Shown here in pieces: positions 36,101 to 47,792 of a DNA stretch of 64,000 nt. The DNA is from Phytoseiulus persimilis (Eukaryota > Arthropoda > Arachnida > Mesostigmata > Phytoseiidae). The notes beneath the pieces were generated by a model that was not told the DNA's origin, made no database searches, and saw nothing but the letters and a program-made list of their open reading frames with translations. Location: positions 11,160,001 to 11,224,000 of the forward strand of contig CM075102.1 of assembly GCA_037576195.1 (NCBI GenBank), in the 5' to 3' direction. The first letter of the stretch is position 1, and each line of letters starts with the position of its first letter. The position numbers were made by a program, and so were the translations under genes.

Positions 36101-38025
36101 GTATGACATGGTGAGCGGGACATGGTATGGTCCCGTTGTTCGGGTGAGTTAGTGATCGGAAGCGATCTATTGCTCATGCAACTCGAAAATTCGGAATATT
36201 GGACTTTATCAAAAGCTGGATGAAAACTTTGGTGACGAGCTTCTTCAAAAACGAGTCATCCGTAATCCGAGGTTAATCTGATGCTGACAATTGAAAATCG
36301 AAGATTTCTCTCCCACCTCAATATGAGGGCGCGTATTCGCCCAACTTCCCGAGGAGCGTTTCTTGGGACGGGTTTGCAGTCAGGGAGGCGGTCGCTGATT
36401 CAAAGGTTTTTGACATGTGATCCCGAGAGGCTCCTCGCGAGTCGAGACGCCTCCACCCCGGTCTCGTTCTCACCAGAGATCATCGTCATCACCGTTCCTA
36501 ACGTTCGAGGGGCTGCTCACAGTTTCACCATCTTATTGGAGCCGTTCCTTTTGGAACGGAATTCTCCGTTCACTGTTGCAGTGTTCCGCCATTCCACTGG
36601 GACGGTACAATTGACGCACGATCCCGCGTTCTTCCGGAACGCAGCTCCTCCGTTTCGAATTTTCATGTCTATCGACGACTTTTCGTCAGTCTCCGTCGCC
36701 GTTGTCGATTTGCTTTGCCAGTGCTTCCGTCCCGCCGAAGATGCCTCCGCGCTCCTCGAAGTACGTTGAGTAGAACACGAGTATGGTTTCAGGTTTCGCA
36801 TTCTCTGCTATGACCGTCGGCAGAGTCGGAAGTGCAGCTAGCAACCGGACTGAGGTTTGGATCGAAGGCTTTCGATCATATGTGTCGTGCCAAACACCGA
36901 CTTGCCTAGTGAGGGGTTCACCTGATAGCAGACCTGATCTCAAAAACTTCTAGAAGACTCAAGTACAGGCGGATGCCTCAACCGCTGTGAGAAAATAAGG
37001 ATCGTACTCTCAGACCGAGCAATAGAAACGTATCCACAGGGGCGCGGAATACGCAAAACTCGAATTCCTCCAATATCAGTCTTTATTGTCGGATCGAAGC
37101 GATTCATGCACAGTCCTCAGAGTCTGAGAGCTTTCACTAAACGTATTTGAATGGCACACAGCCACATTCTTCAGGGTAATATTCGCGCATCCGTTCCGTC
37201 GCGTGGGGAACTGGCTGCGCTTCCTGAAGGATTACTTCGGGCCTCTCCGCTGGTACATTGGAATACCTGCAAATACTTATGGCATGACTCTTAGCGTATC
37301 AATCGACCTGGATCGGAAGGCGCTCTCATGTACGTCAAAGAAGACTCGTGAAGCTCACCTGGGGGGACTGGGTGTCGGCGTGTATTGGAAAGGATCGACA
37401 GGCACATAGGGTGGGGCTGGGATCGGTCTGTAGTGGACCGAATGATGGTGCTGCTTCGGAATTTGGCGTCCCTGGACTTCGGACTCGTGGAAACCATCAG
37501 ATCGAGTCTCAGTGCCCAAGCTATTCACCCAGGACAGGCTAACCTATGGGCAGTAAGCATGAGAGTAAACATCACACCTGCAATGCCGAGCTCTCGCAAA
37601 TTTTAATGGTTAAGAAAATAGGTCGTACTAGGCCGATGACGAGACCGCAAAAGTTGAACGGGGCCATGATCAGAGCTGCGCAACTGGGTGGAAACGGGTG
37701 CGTATCCCGCTTTTATACGGCAAGCATCACGCAGCGAAACTCACGACAGTTGGCCTTCACACTATCATGCATTGAACGGAATCGATTGGAAGTTCTCACA
37801 TCCTTTCGATCTTCGAGGAGTCGCCCGACTCATGACCAGACACCATCCGCAAGGACAATGTCTTCCGCTTTCGCCAGAAAGCTTGACAGACTTCACACAT
37901 TCGAGACTCATGCGGGTCTCATTGATTTTGCGCTCGACACAGTTCAGAGAAAAGCGGAACGGAGTTCGGAGAATCGCGATTGTGTGTGTACAAGAGATGA
38001 CACTAAAAGTATTTCCTCCTTACAG
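36101..38025. other. Unassigned region upstream of the DHHC gene
   Basis: Plus 36281-36769 is a 162-codon open frame and plus 37385-37606 another with a hydrophobic-helix-like stretch (VVDRMMVLLRNLASLDFGLV), but no family is recognised and no splice path to the DHHC exons was established. The true 5' exon(s) of the palmitoyltransferase may lie here. Confidence 0.35.
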
Positions 38026-39008
38026 AAAAATCCCGGTTTTCACGAAACCCGATCCGTGTTGCGGACCCTGCGATCGGCACTGCATTTACGCGTTCGTCTC
38101 ATTCCCGCTGCTGTTCTTATTGGCGGCCCAGAATTTCCACTGGATGTTGTTCTCATTCGCCGCAATGATCATCATCCTGGGAGTGATGAACAGTCATTCT
38201 CATAGGAGACGGATCCGCTCGAAGTTCTTCCTCGTTTGGGGCATCCTCTCGTATCTGCAATTGCTGCTGCTTTTCCAGTTCGTCGTGGTGCCCCAACTGA
38301 AAGTGAGTTCTCAGACTGCTTGGTTGAAAGACGATCAGGGTGAGCTGAGTGACCTTTCTTCCATTCTAATGCTCTGCTCTCCTCCGACAGATCCTGTTGT
38401 CGGAGAACGCTGTTCTCACGTTTCTCGTGATCGCGGCTCTATACTGCGCTCACCGCTCGAGGAGAGACCCCGGAATATTGAATCCTCATCGCAACGAAGA
38501 CGAAACGAAGATCCTGATCGATGAAGATGGCGTCCGTGAGGGTCGCTGCGCTGTTTGTCTCCTCCCGATGCCTCCGCGCACGTCCCACTGTCTCATGTGC
38601 GGAGTTTGCGTGCTGCGTAGAGATCATCATTGCATATGGCTGGACGTCTGCATCGGCGCCAATAATCACCGACACTTCATACTCGGCCTCATGACGCTCG
38701 CGGTCGGGCTATTTTATGGCGCAAATCTGACTTTGACGTCAATTTGCCAGCCGATGATGTTTTGGGGTTTGTTCTTGGTGCCTCAGTCATGTCCGGGAGT
38801 CTTCGACACATGGCTCGACGCGTGGGTCTACGTGAGTGCTATGTACGCCGCATTAGTGGCGTGCTTGGTGACGATCGTGCTTCTGCAGCAGTTGCTCATG
38901 ATCGCTTGTAACACAACCGTTTACGAAATAAGGAAGTACCAACAGCTCAACGGAAGTCTCAGGCCCAGCTCTTTGCTGAGCAATTGCTTCAATTTTTGGA
39001 CGAAATAG
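38026..39008 (+). CDS. DHHC palmitoyltransferase, ZDHHC23-like, 5' end open
   Basis: Integral membrane S-acyltransferase that adds palmitate to cysteines of target proteins. Exons 38026-38302 (after a strong acceptor TCCTCCTTACAG) and 38391-39008, intron 88 bases, GT-AG. The first exon starts with CCGPCDRHC and then membrane helices (FVSFPLLFLLAAQ, FSFAAMIIILGVM, YLQLLLLFQFVVV). The second has the cysteine-rich domain CAVCLLPMPPRTSHCLMCGV then LRRDHHCIWLDVCIGANNH, i.e. an intact DHHC active site, two further helices, and a C-terminal CNTTVYEIRKYQQ. Domain spacing and ICQ/CPGVF region resemble ZDHHC23. The N-terminus is not found; frames upstream of 38026 are open but lack family resemblance. 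Confidence 0.85.
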
Positions 39009-41071
39009 ATTCATCGTCTCCGATGACGACAAGCCCCCGACGAAAGCTCAATCAGATCGGCCGATTGAGCCAGCGAGATGAGCGCTTCGTAGACTACGAA
39101 ACTTACTCGAACAACTGACGCGCTTCGCTCGCAAACCTTCTAGATTACGTCGACGAATTTCTCTCAACAATTCCCCGACCTTCGAGAAGCACACAACGAA
39201 AATCTTCCTCGTATTTATCCTTCTACGACCGATTGCCTACTGATCTCCGTGCGACTCCGAGGCAAGTTACGTCGAATGGTCCTTCAAGGACGGCAGGCGT
39301 TGTGATTTACCCATACTGTTCCCTGCTCCGACGACAAGAAGCAAGATCGAAGCGTTCGAAGCGGGATCACCCAGTTCCATGTAGTGTTCTAAAGAAGGCT
39401 GATCGTCGATAAGAGCGGTCAAAGTTCTTTACTTTGTTGAAAACGAGAAGCTATGATACCTCTCGCAGGCATAGGACTCAAAAGCTACATATATATTGTA
39501 CAAAGGCGTGGAACGAATATGTTTGTTCTCGTGAATGCCGCATCCAAAGTCTTCTCTGAACTTCCTGGTGATGCTCATTCCCTGTCTCGAAGAATTACAA
39601 TGGATCTCAATTTATACCTGCGGAGTCCCTGCGGTTCTGCCGATTCCCGGAGACTTGTGTGACCCTGTTCATACATCTGATTCTAGTCTGGGCTCCCCAG
39701 TTCACTCGTGTTCGACCGGTGGCGAGTGCACGGGAGCTTCGGTCCCGACACCGTTCTGATTCCATTTACACCGGAGCTAGACTGAATTTATTTAACGTTC
39801 CACGCCGTGAAGCGTATAGGCCGCGCCTCGGAAAGGGGCACATCAATAGAACATGCAGCGGAGAGCAGTGTAGACTATTATAGTGGTACTAACGATTACC
39901 TGATCTACAGTCATACAGTTACCTGTAGCTGATTACAGATATGTATCATATTTTGTTATTGATCGTACTAACCCACACGCGGATAGGAACCTATTGTATT
40001 GATGCCGCCGTCAGCGACGGCGGTGAAGACAGTTTGTGATAGAGGGTAGATGATTTTGTAATAGGAAATAAATGTACCATGTGTTAACGTGCAAATGCTC
40101 GAAAAGTCACAACCTTGCCTGATCGTTGATCTTACCGTCCATCTTTCGGTGCTCAACACATTATCCGACGACCACCTCGAAGGACCGGTCGGAGACTGAC
40201 CATGGGCCTCTCTGCGAGCATTACCCTTTGAAGTCATCCATTCTCTTAAGATTGGGTGCGCGGCCGCTTTTTCCGTTTGAAAAACATCACCCGGCTTCGT
40301 CAACATGCAGACAGACAACATTTATAGAAGGACTTCGCGACCGTTGCGCCAAGCGTACTGGACTACATCAAACAGAGAGTGAGGAACCACGTTCGATGCT
40401 CTTCATGTACGCGACTGCATGATTTGAGAATGCAGAGTGACCTGCCACATCAAAGCGAACGGAGTTCTTTGGGTTCAGTTTGAAACTTGCCGCCTGCTTC
40501 CCGTCGCCAGCATCAACGACAGAGTGGTTTCGATGTTTTTCTAACAGATCAGCGTCATCATCTGCAGTGTGAATTGCAGATTTGATTCGTCGTGCGTACT
40601 CATTCTAGTTTTTCTCTTGTAAGTGATCCTTTAAACCTATGTTCGCGAGTTGATGTGGTCCCGAAAAGCCCAACCTCAGAGTTCCATGGGAGTTTTTCGG
40701 AGTATCGTTCCGAACTCTAGCATTTTCCTCCTCGGACGCCGCTCCAGATGACGACCGGCCCCTTAAGGCCGTGAGGTGCATTGACACCAAGCCATTCGAG
40801 CAGCTCTCCGTCAATTCCAAGCGTATTCGATTGAATTATCTGACCCCACCTGTGCGGAAGTCTCTCGCTACCCAGGCTCATTGCGCGACGTAACATCGCG
40901 TACGTTGTGATTTCCGTGGACCGAGCGATCACAATACTCGAACCGGCCCGACCAGAAATCACGAGTCGTGTCTCCAAATGCCCATAGCTTCTTCGGCGGA
41001 CACTTTCTTCCAGGAAGTCGAATATGTGAGCTGGGTCCAAAACAGTTCGTCCAATTCGTAGGTAACCTGAA
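39009..41071. other. Intergenic, 3' of DHHC gene and 5' of PSMD3
   Basis: No recognised gene. The minus frame 41169-40717 is open for 150 codons antisense to the PSMD3 start, but has no family match. The last few hundred bases before 41072 should contain the PSMD3 promoter. Confidence 0.4.
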
Positions 41072-42862
41072 ATGGCCGAGTCCATGGAAGTTGACGTGCC
41101 TGCAGCCGAGGAGTCCCAGGACGCCGAAGCGACAACTATCGAGGAGTTGAAGGAACACACAAACCACATTCAAAAAGCTGTCGCGAACAAGGAATCTCGG
41201 TTCATATTGAGAATCCTGAGGCTGCTGCCCGCGACGCGTAAAAAGCTGAATTCGAAGCTCCTCCGTAAAATCATCAACGGTTACTACACTCATGACAAGG
41301 CCCACAAGGACCTACTTCTGTCTTTCGTCGAAGACACCGACGACACAGAGGCTGCGCAAAACCGGTAAGCTCTTCATGGGATGTTATGTTTCACATTCTA
41401 CATCCTAAAAGTGAAGCCATCTCACAGGCGAAAAAGAGAAAGTCAAGATGAGGGGTGGCGGAGCAATCGAGATCATGCCCTCTGTGAGTGAAATGGGGCT
41501 CGGGCCCAGAGACAAGCTCAAGACAAAAAAACTCTCCGCTTTTAGCATGAGGTCACAGAAGAGTGCCCATCTTGCCCTGCTACCCGAAGTCGACGTCTAC
41601 CTTCATCTGCTGCTCCTCGTCTACATCGTGGACAGCGTCGAGAACGCGTCGTCGAAGAACATGGAACGCGCCGTCAAGTGCGGGGAACTCCTGATGGCCA
41701 AGGTCGAAGGACACAGTGCACGGAGAACCATGGATTTGCTCGCGGCAAAAAGTTACTTCTACTACAGCAGAGTCTACGAGTTGGACGGGAAGCTCAGTAA
41801 TATCCGAGGGTATGTGGCGTTCTGGACTCATTCGATGGAATTCATCTGAAGCATAGCTCCCGCCCAAGCTTTCTGTGGTTGAACCCACTCCGTTCTCGGA
41901 ACAGGAGGCATGGAAGATCAAATGTTTAATTTTTCTCCCACAGATTCCTCCTTAAGCGTCTTCGAACTGCAACGCTGAGGTCAGACTTCGAGGGGCAGGC
42001 CGTGCTCATCAATTGCCTGATGCGGAATTACCTCCACTATTCATTGTTCAAGCAAGCTGCCAAGCTTGTCTCCAAAGTGACCTTCCCAGAAATGGCATCG
42101 AATAACGAGTGGGCTAGATATCTTTACTATTTGGGCCGCATCAAGGCCATCCAGCTGTTCTACACGGACGCTCATAAGAATCTTCTGCAGGCGATCCGCA
42201 AAGCGCCTCAACACTCAGCATTAGGATTCAAACAAACCGTTTATAAGCTGGCTGTCACAGTCGAACTCCTGCTCGGAGACATCCCAGACAGGGCGACGTT
42301 CCGTCAGCCGGCCCTTAGGAAGAGTCTTATCCCGTATTTCCAGTTGACGCAAGCCGTCCGAACGGGGAACCTCGGTCGCTTCAACAAAGTTCTTGAGAAT
42401 TACGGCACTAGGTTCCAAGCTGATCACACCTATACCCTCATCATTCGACTCCGTCACAATGTCATCAAAACTGGGGTGCGAATGATAAACTTGTCGTATC
42501 AGCGAATTTCGCTCGCTGATGTGGCGGCCAAGTTGCAATTGGACTCCGCGGAAAGCGCGGAATTCATCGTCGCGAAGGCGATTCGCGACAATGTCATCGA
42601 GGCCACCGTCGATCACGACAAGAGCTACATGCAGAGCGCGGAGAACATCGATGTTTACTGTACCGGAGAGCCTCATTGTCAGTTCGACCAGAGGATCACT
42701 TTCTGTCTGGATATCCACAACCAGTCTATCAAGGCAATGCGATTCCCTCCCAAGAGCTACAATAAGGACCTCGAGAGTGCAGAAGAGCGACGTGAACGTG
42801 AGCAGCAAGACATGGAGTATGCGAAGGAACTTATCGAAGAGGACGATGACTCCTTTCCCTGA
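41072..42862 (+). CDS. PSMD3: 26S proteasome non-ATPase regulatory subunit 3 (Rpn3)
   Basis: Component of the 19S regulatory lid, cytosol and nucleus. Exons 41072-41364, 41417-41809 and 41944-42862 give 534 codons plus stop, the same length as the human protein. Exon 1 has the acidic N-terminus and [19 protein letters not shown]; exon 2 [14 protein letters not shown] and [16 protein letters not shown]; exon 3 [22 protein letters not shown], [38 protein letters not shown], and the PCI domain with [19 protein letters not shown] and [16 protein letters not shown]. It ends with the family-typical [20 protein letters not shown] tail and DDDSFP. The first intron is only 52 bases; the nearer-looking acceptor at 41427 would break the frame, so 41416 is used. 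Confidence 0.95.
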
Positions 42863-42915
42863 AACGCAGTTGTCAGACTAGAGATATCATACGAACGTGA
42901 ATGCGTTGCTTCCCC

Positions 42916-42921
42916 AATAAA
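42916..42921 (+). terminator. Poly(A) signal of PSMD3
   Basis: AATAAA 54 bases after the PSMD3 stop codon, in the right place for 3' end formation before the convergent gene. Confidence 0.7.
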
Positions 42922-42969
42922 GGAGATCTAATATCATGCGATCAAGTTCATTTTCGATGGTATCGATCT

Positions 42970-42975
42970 TTTATT
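42970..42975 (-). terminator. Poly(A) signal of the convergent minus-strand gene
   Basis: AATAAA on the minus strand, about 130 bases beyond the stop at 43103. The two convergent 3' ends would overlap or nearly meet. Confidence 0.6.
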
Positions 42976-43102
42976 TAACAGAACAGTGTTGGAGGGATCA
43001 ATTGACACGTCTTCCAGTGCCAACGTTCAGCGACTGGTCTATATGATGGATTGATTTCCGTCGTGAGCAGATGACTTCAATCGCTTGCGTCGATGCAGAG
43101 TT

Positions 43103-43834
43103 TCATTGGGGTGCGTGCATCCTCTGACGGAGCCAATGGTTAGCCACGCCTCCGAGAGAGAACGCAGGCCCTATCCGGGCCGTTCGCAGCCAGAACGTCT
43201 TCCAAAATTGCTTCCTTATGAACTCCAGGCGTTGCGGGTACCTCGCCCCCGGCTTGTTGTACAAATCCATACCGTACAGAAATATCGGCGTATTGAACAA
43301 CTGAGCGAACAACGGACAGAACACCTGGCTCACATTGTAAGCCTGTTCTCCGTCGAACAGGAAGTCTTCTTGCAAATGCTTCGCAACAGGTTGAACAAGA
43401 GTGAAAGAACCAAAAATCGTGATAAAATCTCGGAGACCGTAGCACAGCAGCGAAGACGTTGGGATCGATCTCGGCGCCGTCGTGCCGAACATACGGGAGA
43501 AGGCTCTGTCTTTCAGTACACTCAGCGTGATGTTGATAGAGCTTGTAATCGCCAGAATTGACGTTGACGCGTGCTCGAGGTCATGTATCTCAGTGTAACG
43601 GGTTGCCACGTTGAACGCAGTGTACGTCGAAGAGTAGACCGCCCACACCCACAAGAACGTTGGGTTCTTCGCGAACTGGAACGGGTGGCGTGCCACTGTG
43701 GAAAGCGACTCCTTGAACGTTTGGCTGAACGATGCTTTTCCGCTAGCGTTGGCAAAAATGGCCTTGTCGACGATGGAAACCGCAGGAGACACGGCGGCTC
43801 CCGAGAGCAAACCACTCAGGATCTCTCTGTCCAT
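43103..43834 (-). CDS. Predicted multi-pass membrane protein, family not identified
   Basis: Single-exon 243-codon frame with a clear Met start (MDREILSGLLSGAAVSPAVS) and stop at 43103. Hydrophobic segments at about residues 8-23, 55-75, 92-110, 130-150, 165-185 and 222-235 suggest four to six membrane spans. FAKNPTFLWVWAVYSSTYTA and FNTPIFLYGMDLYNKPGARY look like conserved core stretches. I have an impression of mitochondrial-carrier-like size and layout (small, basic, repeated helix pairs), but the carrier signature PxDxxR is not seen. Position: convergent with PSMD3, divergent from the MCFD2-like gene. Intactness over 732 bases and amino-acid balance support a real gene. Confidence 0.7.
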   Translation of the reverse strand: MDREILSGLLSGAAVSPAVSIVDKAIFANASGKASFSQTFKESLSTVARHPFQFAKNPTFLWVWAVYSSTYTAFNVATRYTEIHDLEHASTSILAITSSINITLSVLKDRAFSRMFGTTAPRSIPTSSLLCYGLRDFITIFGSFTLVQPVAKHLQEDFLFDGEQAYNVSQVFCPLFAQLFNTPIFLYGMDLYNKPGARYPQRLEFIRKQFWKTFWLRTARIGPAFSLGGVANHWLRQRMHAPQ

Positions 43835-44568
43835 GTCGCCTCAATATTCGAGACTTCTGCACTAGGTCTCAGATCCTGACGAGGGTAGAGTGCGTGGCGT
43901 ACACAAGTGGGACCCGCGAAGCATTCCGTCCGAAGGAAAAAGGAGGTCGACAGCGACGTCTCCGAGCCAGGTTGAACCGGGACGCAATTCAGAAGCCGCG
44001 AAACAGCTGATGAGCGGAGACGTTACACAGTGAACCACCAACAGGTGGATTCGTAACTTGCGAGCTCTCTCAGGAACGACCGTCCAGCATTATTGGGTTC
44101 GAGTGCACAAATTATCTGTGTCTGTGAGCTCAATCCTACAGTATACTGTCCCTGCTCCTCCGAGCAAAGGTTGCTGCAAGTCCCAAGAGCCTCTCACGTC
44201 TCTCGATGTCAAGCATCCAAGCAATGCGTTCGAATACGACTGAGAAAACTACCCAGTGAACAATATTTCTCCGGGAGACCATCCGTCTACCTCTCTTGGC
44301 GGCTACCGGATCAACGATATCTATCTGACATCGTGCGGCAGCTCAATGAAAGCGAACGAGAGCAACCACGTCGGCGGGTTTCATCATTCTCTTCTCGCGA
44401 AAAGCGACGTCACCTAACAGCGCGGTCTTCTGGAGAGGATGGCGCGGTCTTCGGCTCAACATCTCGTCCACGGGCGCATCTAACTGAACCGGGAACTCAG
44501 AGCTGGCAGCTGGTCTTCCCGTCACCACGTAACACAAGGAACAGTGATCACATGAGGCTCAGAGCATC
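43835..44568. promoter_or_regulatory. Intergenic region between divergent genes
   Basis: 733 bases between the starts of the minus-strand membrane protein gene and the MCFD2-like gene; should hold both promoters. No specific element was recognised. Confidence 0.4.
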
Positions 44569-45404
44569 ATGTGGCTTTCATTGTGTTTAATGGTCCTCGC
44601 CCCGGCTGTACGCGGTCACATGAACCAGCCGCAGCAGGCCTACGCTTCTCCCCAACAGCAATACGGTGTTCCAGTGCATCAAATGCCGCCACAGCAGTTC
44701 CAACAGCAACATCCACCTCAGCAGAACCAGATCGGTCATCAAGCTCCTCAAGGTGGAAACCTTCTCCGAGACAAGGCCCAAGTTCAGGATAGGGCTCACA
44801 TACAGGAACATCTGCAAGAAATCCTAGGTGAGAGTCACCAACCGTATGAGCCGTTGAGAATCCCACGTTGCATGTTGTCAGAGCGCCTCAGGTGTTCCGA
44901 TGACTCGAGCAGTCGGATGACTATCGGTCCACTCATTAAAGGCCCCTTGTGATGCTGCAGGTGATCAGGATATATCAAAGATGTCCGAGGACGAACTTCA
45001 GTTCCACTATTTCAAGCTCCACGACAACGATGACAACAATAGGCTCGATGGCCTCGAATTGGTGAAGTCCTTGATTCACTGGCATGTGGAAGAGCATAAG
45101 CATCTACAGGTGAGTTCGCTATACAGTCGCCGAAGGATGTTGGATTAAGGTTTTCTCGAAAACTGTCGTTCCCATGTCACTGTTCACGTATGATTCTCGA
45201 AGATAACCGTGTTTGCATTTCTAGGCAAGCCAAGGTGCAACAACCCCACAGCAGCCAAACGCCGGTCATGCAACTACGAAAATTTTCAACGACATTGAGC
45301 TGCAACAGATGATTGATCCCATCTTACAGATGGACGACACGAATCGAGACGGTTACATTGACTACCCTGAATTTGTGGCCGCGCAAAAGCAGCGCGGGTT
45401 CTAA
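44569..45404 (+). CDS. MCFD2: MCFD2-like secretory EF-hand protein with Gln-rich N-terminus
   Basis: Exons 44569-44827, 44961-45109 and 45225-45404, GT-AG introns, 195 codons plus TAA. MCFD2 is a soluble ER-Golgi protein that binds the lectin LMAN1/ERGIC-53 as a calcium-dependent cargo receptor. Residues 1-16 form a signal peptide ([16 protein letters not shown]). Residues 17-65 are Gln/Pro rich. A linker ([10 protein letters not shown]) precedes the first EF-hand, loop [12 protein letters not shown] at 108-119, and after a second Gln/Thr-rich spacer the second loop [12 protein letters not shown] at 174-185. Loop spacing, the [11 protein letters not shown] lead-in and the end soon after the second EF-hand fit MCFD2; the Gln-rich insert is unusual. 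It could instead be a broader MCFD2/CREC-like EF-hand protein. Confidence 0.82.
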
Positions 45405-46559
45405 ACTTGTTGATGAACTTTTGGACACAGAAGACTCCGAGTTCACGCCGTTCGGCTCATCATCGGTCTCCCAACAGAAAAACCTGGACGATTACTTCAA
45501 TTGTAGAGACGATATGAGGATGCTTGGGGAGAATGAGTTGTCTGAAGCGAAAAATTGATTCCGTGCTCGGATGGTTCCCTCCTTGAACTCCTACTTGAGC
45601 CGAGGGAAAGGGACATGGTCACAATGCGCAACAAGTTCGAAAAACTGCATCTGACATTGTTGGCGAGAGGGCAGGAGGAGAGCAAGAACTGGATGAATGT
45701 GGCTGTGCGTTTCCCGTATGTACGCATATTCGACGTGTGCATATTTATTTTTCCGAGACTCTTTCATTAAACTATCTCACCATCGAGGCCATTGTCCTTT
45801 CGTTTGGTGTTTGGATTGTTTCGAAATCTTCTCTTCTCTCGTAGTTAGCGCAGAGCACGAGTCGCGTTCGGGGAGGAGGAGATCGAAGTAGAAAGGTATC
45901 ACTAAGCTATCCAAACCTTCGAGATTTCGAGAGTCGACTTCTTCCACTCCGAGTGCGAACCTTGGCTTCTCATAGTCTACCGTAACAATGTGCTTACCGT
46001 AACAACACCCAAGCTCCTCCCAGGACAAGGGAGTGGCGTTGGAAAAACTTCCAAAACTGACGTGATGGAAGATCGTTCTCCAACTTTTCACTTTTCAGGA
46101 GATGCGATGAGCTCCTTATCTTCAATCAATCGCAGAACAGCGCATCCTGCGCCCGAAGTGACCCGTAGTTCTTCTGGGGAAAAGTGATGGAGCTGTCAGA
46201 TCGTAGACTCGGGAGAGGAAAGCCTTCCGGAACTTTCGCGATTGGAAAACCCGAGCGTGAGCTTCGATCCGGTGCACTGGGCCCACAGATACCGGACCGA
46301 TCAAGCGAAGAAATACAACGATGTCTTTCCACGTTCGGAGGTGGAACTCGATTTATTCTCCTGCCGCTCCGTGGATCGTTGAAACCGTCGTAGAAGCGGC
46401 TGTCTGTCGATCTGGTTAGATCCCTGACGTGCTCCAGCCGCCACAACGCGGGCGAGGGATCGTGATACTACACAATACATGATTGGGGAGCTATAGTGCT
46501 CGCTAGCAATGCACGAATCGACGGCGGAATCGGGCTCGTTAACAGGAAACAATAGAAAC
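45405..46559. other. Intergenic between MCFD2-like gene and TSR3
   Basis: Convergent 3' flanks. Plus frames 45313-45558 and 45555-45770 read as plausible protein by composition but are out of frame with the upstream gene and have no start or family. Plus 46184-46393 (MELSDRRLGRGKPSG) is also unassigned. Confidence 0.35.
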
Positions 46560-47490
46560 TCATTCTGCAGATTCGGATTGACAAACAGTGGAACTTGTAC
46601 CACAAGGTGCTCCAGCTTCTCTCGACGGCGGTGCTTGTTCCGATGGTTTTGCACCGTCATCGTCAGAGTCCGAATGTTCGTCGCTTTCACTTGGAGGCAA
46701 GTCTATCTCGGTCGGCTGCTTTTCGCCAGTACGAGCTAGGAAATCGGTCTGCGCCCTGATGATTTCCACCGAGGTCTTGCAAACCGCATAGGACTCGAGA
46801 AGGTCTTTGTTCAGCGACGGAAAAGAATGCCCCCAGCTGAACTTGCCCAGATAGAAATCGGCTATTGAATCGAACCCTGTGAGATACATTACGGCAGCGA
46901 TCGCTTCTACGCATGACAATTCGCATGGTTTTCCGTAGTTGACAGGATTGGCGGCCACCAAGAACGGTAAGAGACGCGGATGGTTGCCTTTCATCTTGGA
47001 GAACGGAGTATCTTGCAGTCGAGCCCATGAGCAATCAACAACGGCCACTCCATGCTCAACGAGAATTTCCGTGTCTTCTGGCGAAACACATTTTGTGGCG
47101 GAGGGCGTCAGAATGATCCCGTTGAAGCGTTGGCCCAATCGAAGGCTCGTAATCAAATTCATGCGTTGCAGTTTACGGCCTGGGGAAGAAAACTTATACC
47201 TGAGTCTTGGTGCAACTACTGAGGATACGAGACTTGTGTTCTGAAGGATCCGATCGAAATTTCCGAGAGTTTAGCCCACCTGTGCATTTTTTTGGATCAC
47301 AGTGTCCGAGATCCCACATGGCGACCGGGAAAGGACAGTCTATCGAGTCATCGTCCTCCGACGATGAGGTCCCATTGCCAGGCGCCCGCGGTTCCTCATC
47401 GAATGTCCTCCTCTCTCTGGTGGTTCCGGCTGCAGGGCGTCGATCTCTGTGAGTTTTCCTGCCGCCGCGCTTACGGCTCCGCGACGACAT
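46560..47490 (-). CDS. TSR3: 18S rRNA aminocarboxypropyltransferase
   Basis: TSR3 transfers an aminocarboxypropyl group from S-adenosylmethionine to a hypermodified uridine of 18S rRNA (m1acp3-psi) late in small-subunit maturation. Exons 47490-47280 and 47179-46560, one 100-base GT-AG intron, 276 codons plus stop. The N-terminus is basic (MSSRSRKRGGRKTHRDRR), then acidic, then the family start VAMWDLGHCDPKKCTG crossing the splice site into RKLQ. Exon 2 has LGQRFNGIILTP, VAVVDCSWARL, PRLLPFLVAANPVNYGKPCE, LSCVEAIAAVMYLTGF and FSWGHSFPSLNKDLLESY, the conserved catalytic block. The C-terminal 60 residues are acidic and low complexity as usual. Without splicing, the frame would run into an unrelated tail, so the intron is required. 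Confidence 0.93.
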
Positions 47491-47792
47491 TCCTCTGTGT
47501 TATGAAAAGGATAAATCTCTCAACCTGGGTTCAGTGGATACACTGGTTCCGAATCGGCACAGTCCCATTGGTTTCGTCAGGCAGACGTCCTCCCGGGAAA
47601 ATGAAAATCAGACAGACAGACCGTCCGCCAATGCGTGAAGATGGATAAAAGAGCAGGTGACGAAGATCGCCTCGATTCCAACGTTTGATTACGGACTACT
47701 GAGAAAAATCTGATCCGCAATCGCGCCTTGCATCACGCCGCGATCGCCTTTCGCTGGTTTCGCTTGTAATCGCGCGGGAACCGTCTGGAATC
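47491..47792. promoter_or_regulatory. Divergent promoter region between TSR3 and the 47.8-kb exon
   Basis: About 300 bases between the TSR3 start and the plus-strand ATG at 47793. Nothing specific recognised. Confidence 0.35.

Noticed and set aside
36281..36769. 162-codon plus-strand frame as a gene
   Set aside because: Frames on the opposite strand are equally open, no motif is recognised and no splice sites border it.
40717..41169. 150-codon frame antisense to the PSMD3 start
   Set aside because: No family match and no supported start; likely a shadow of the coding exon and its leader.
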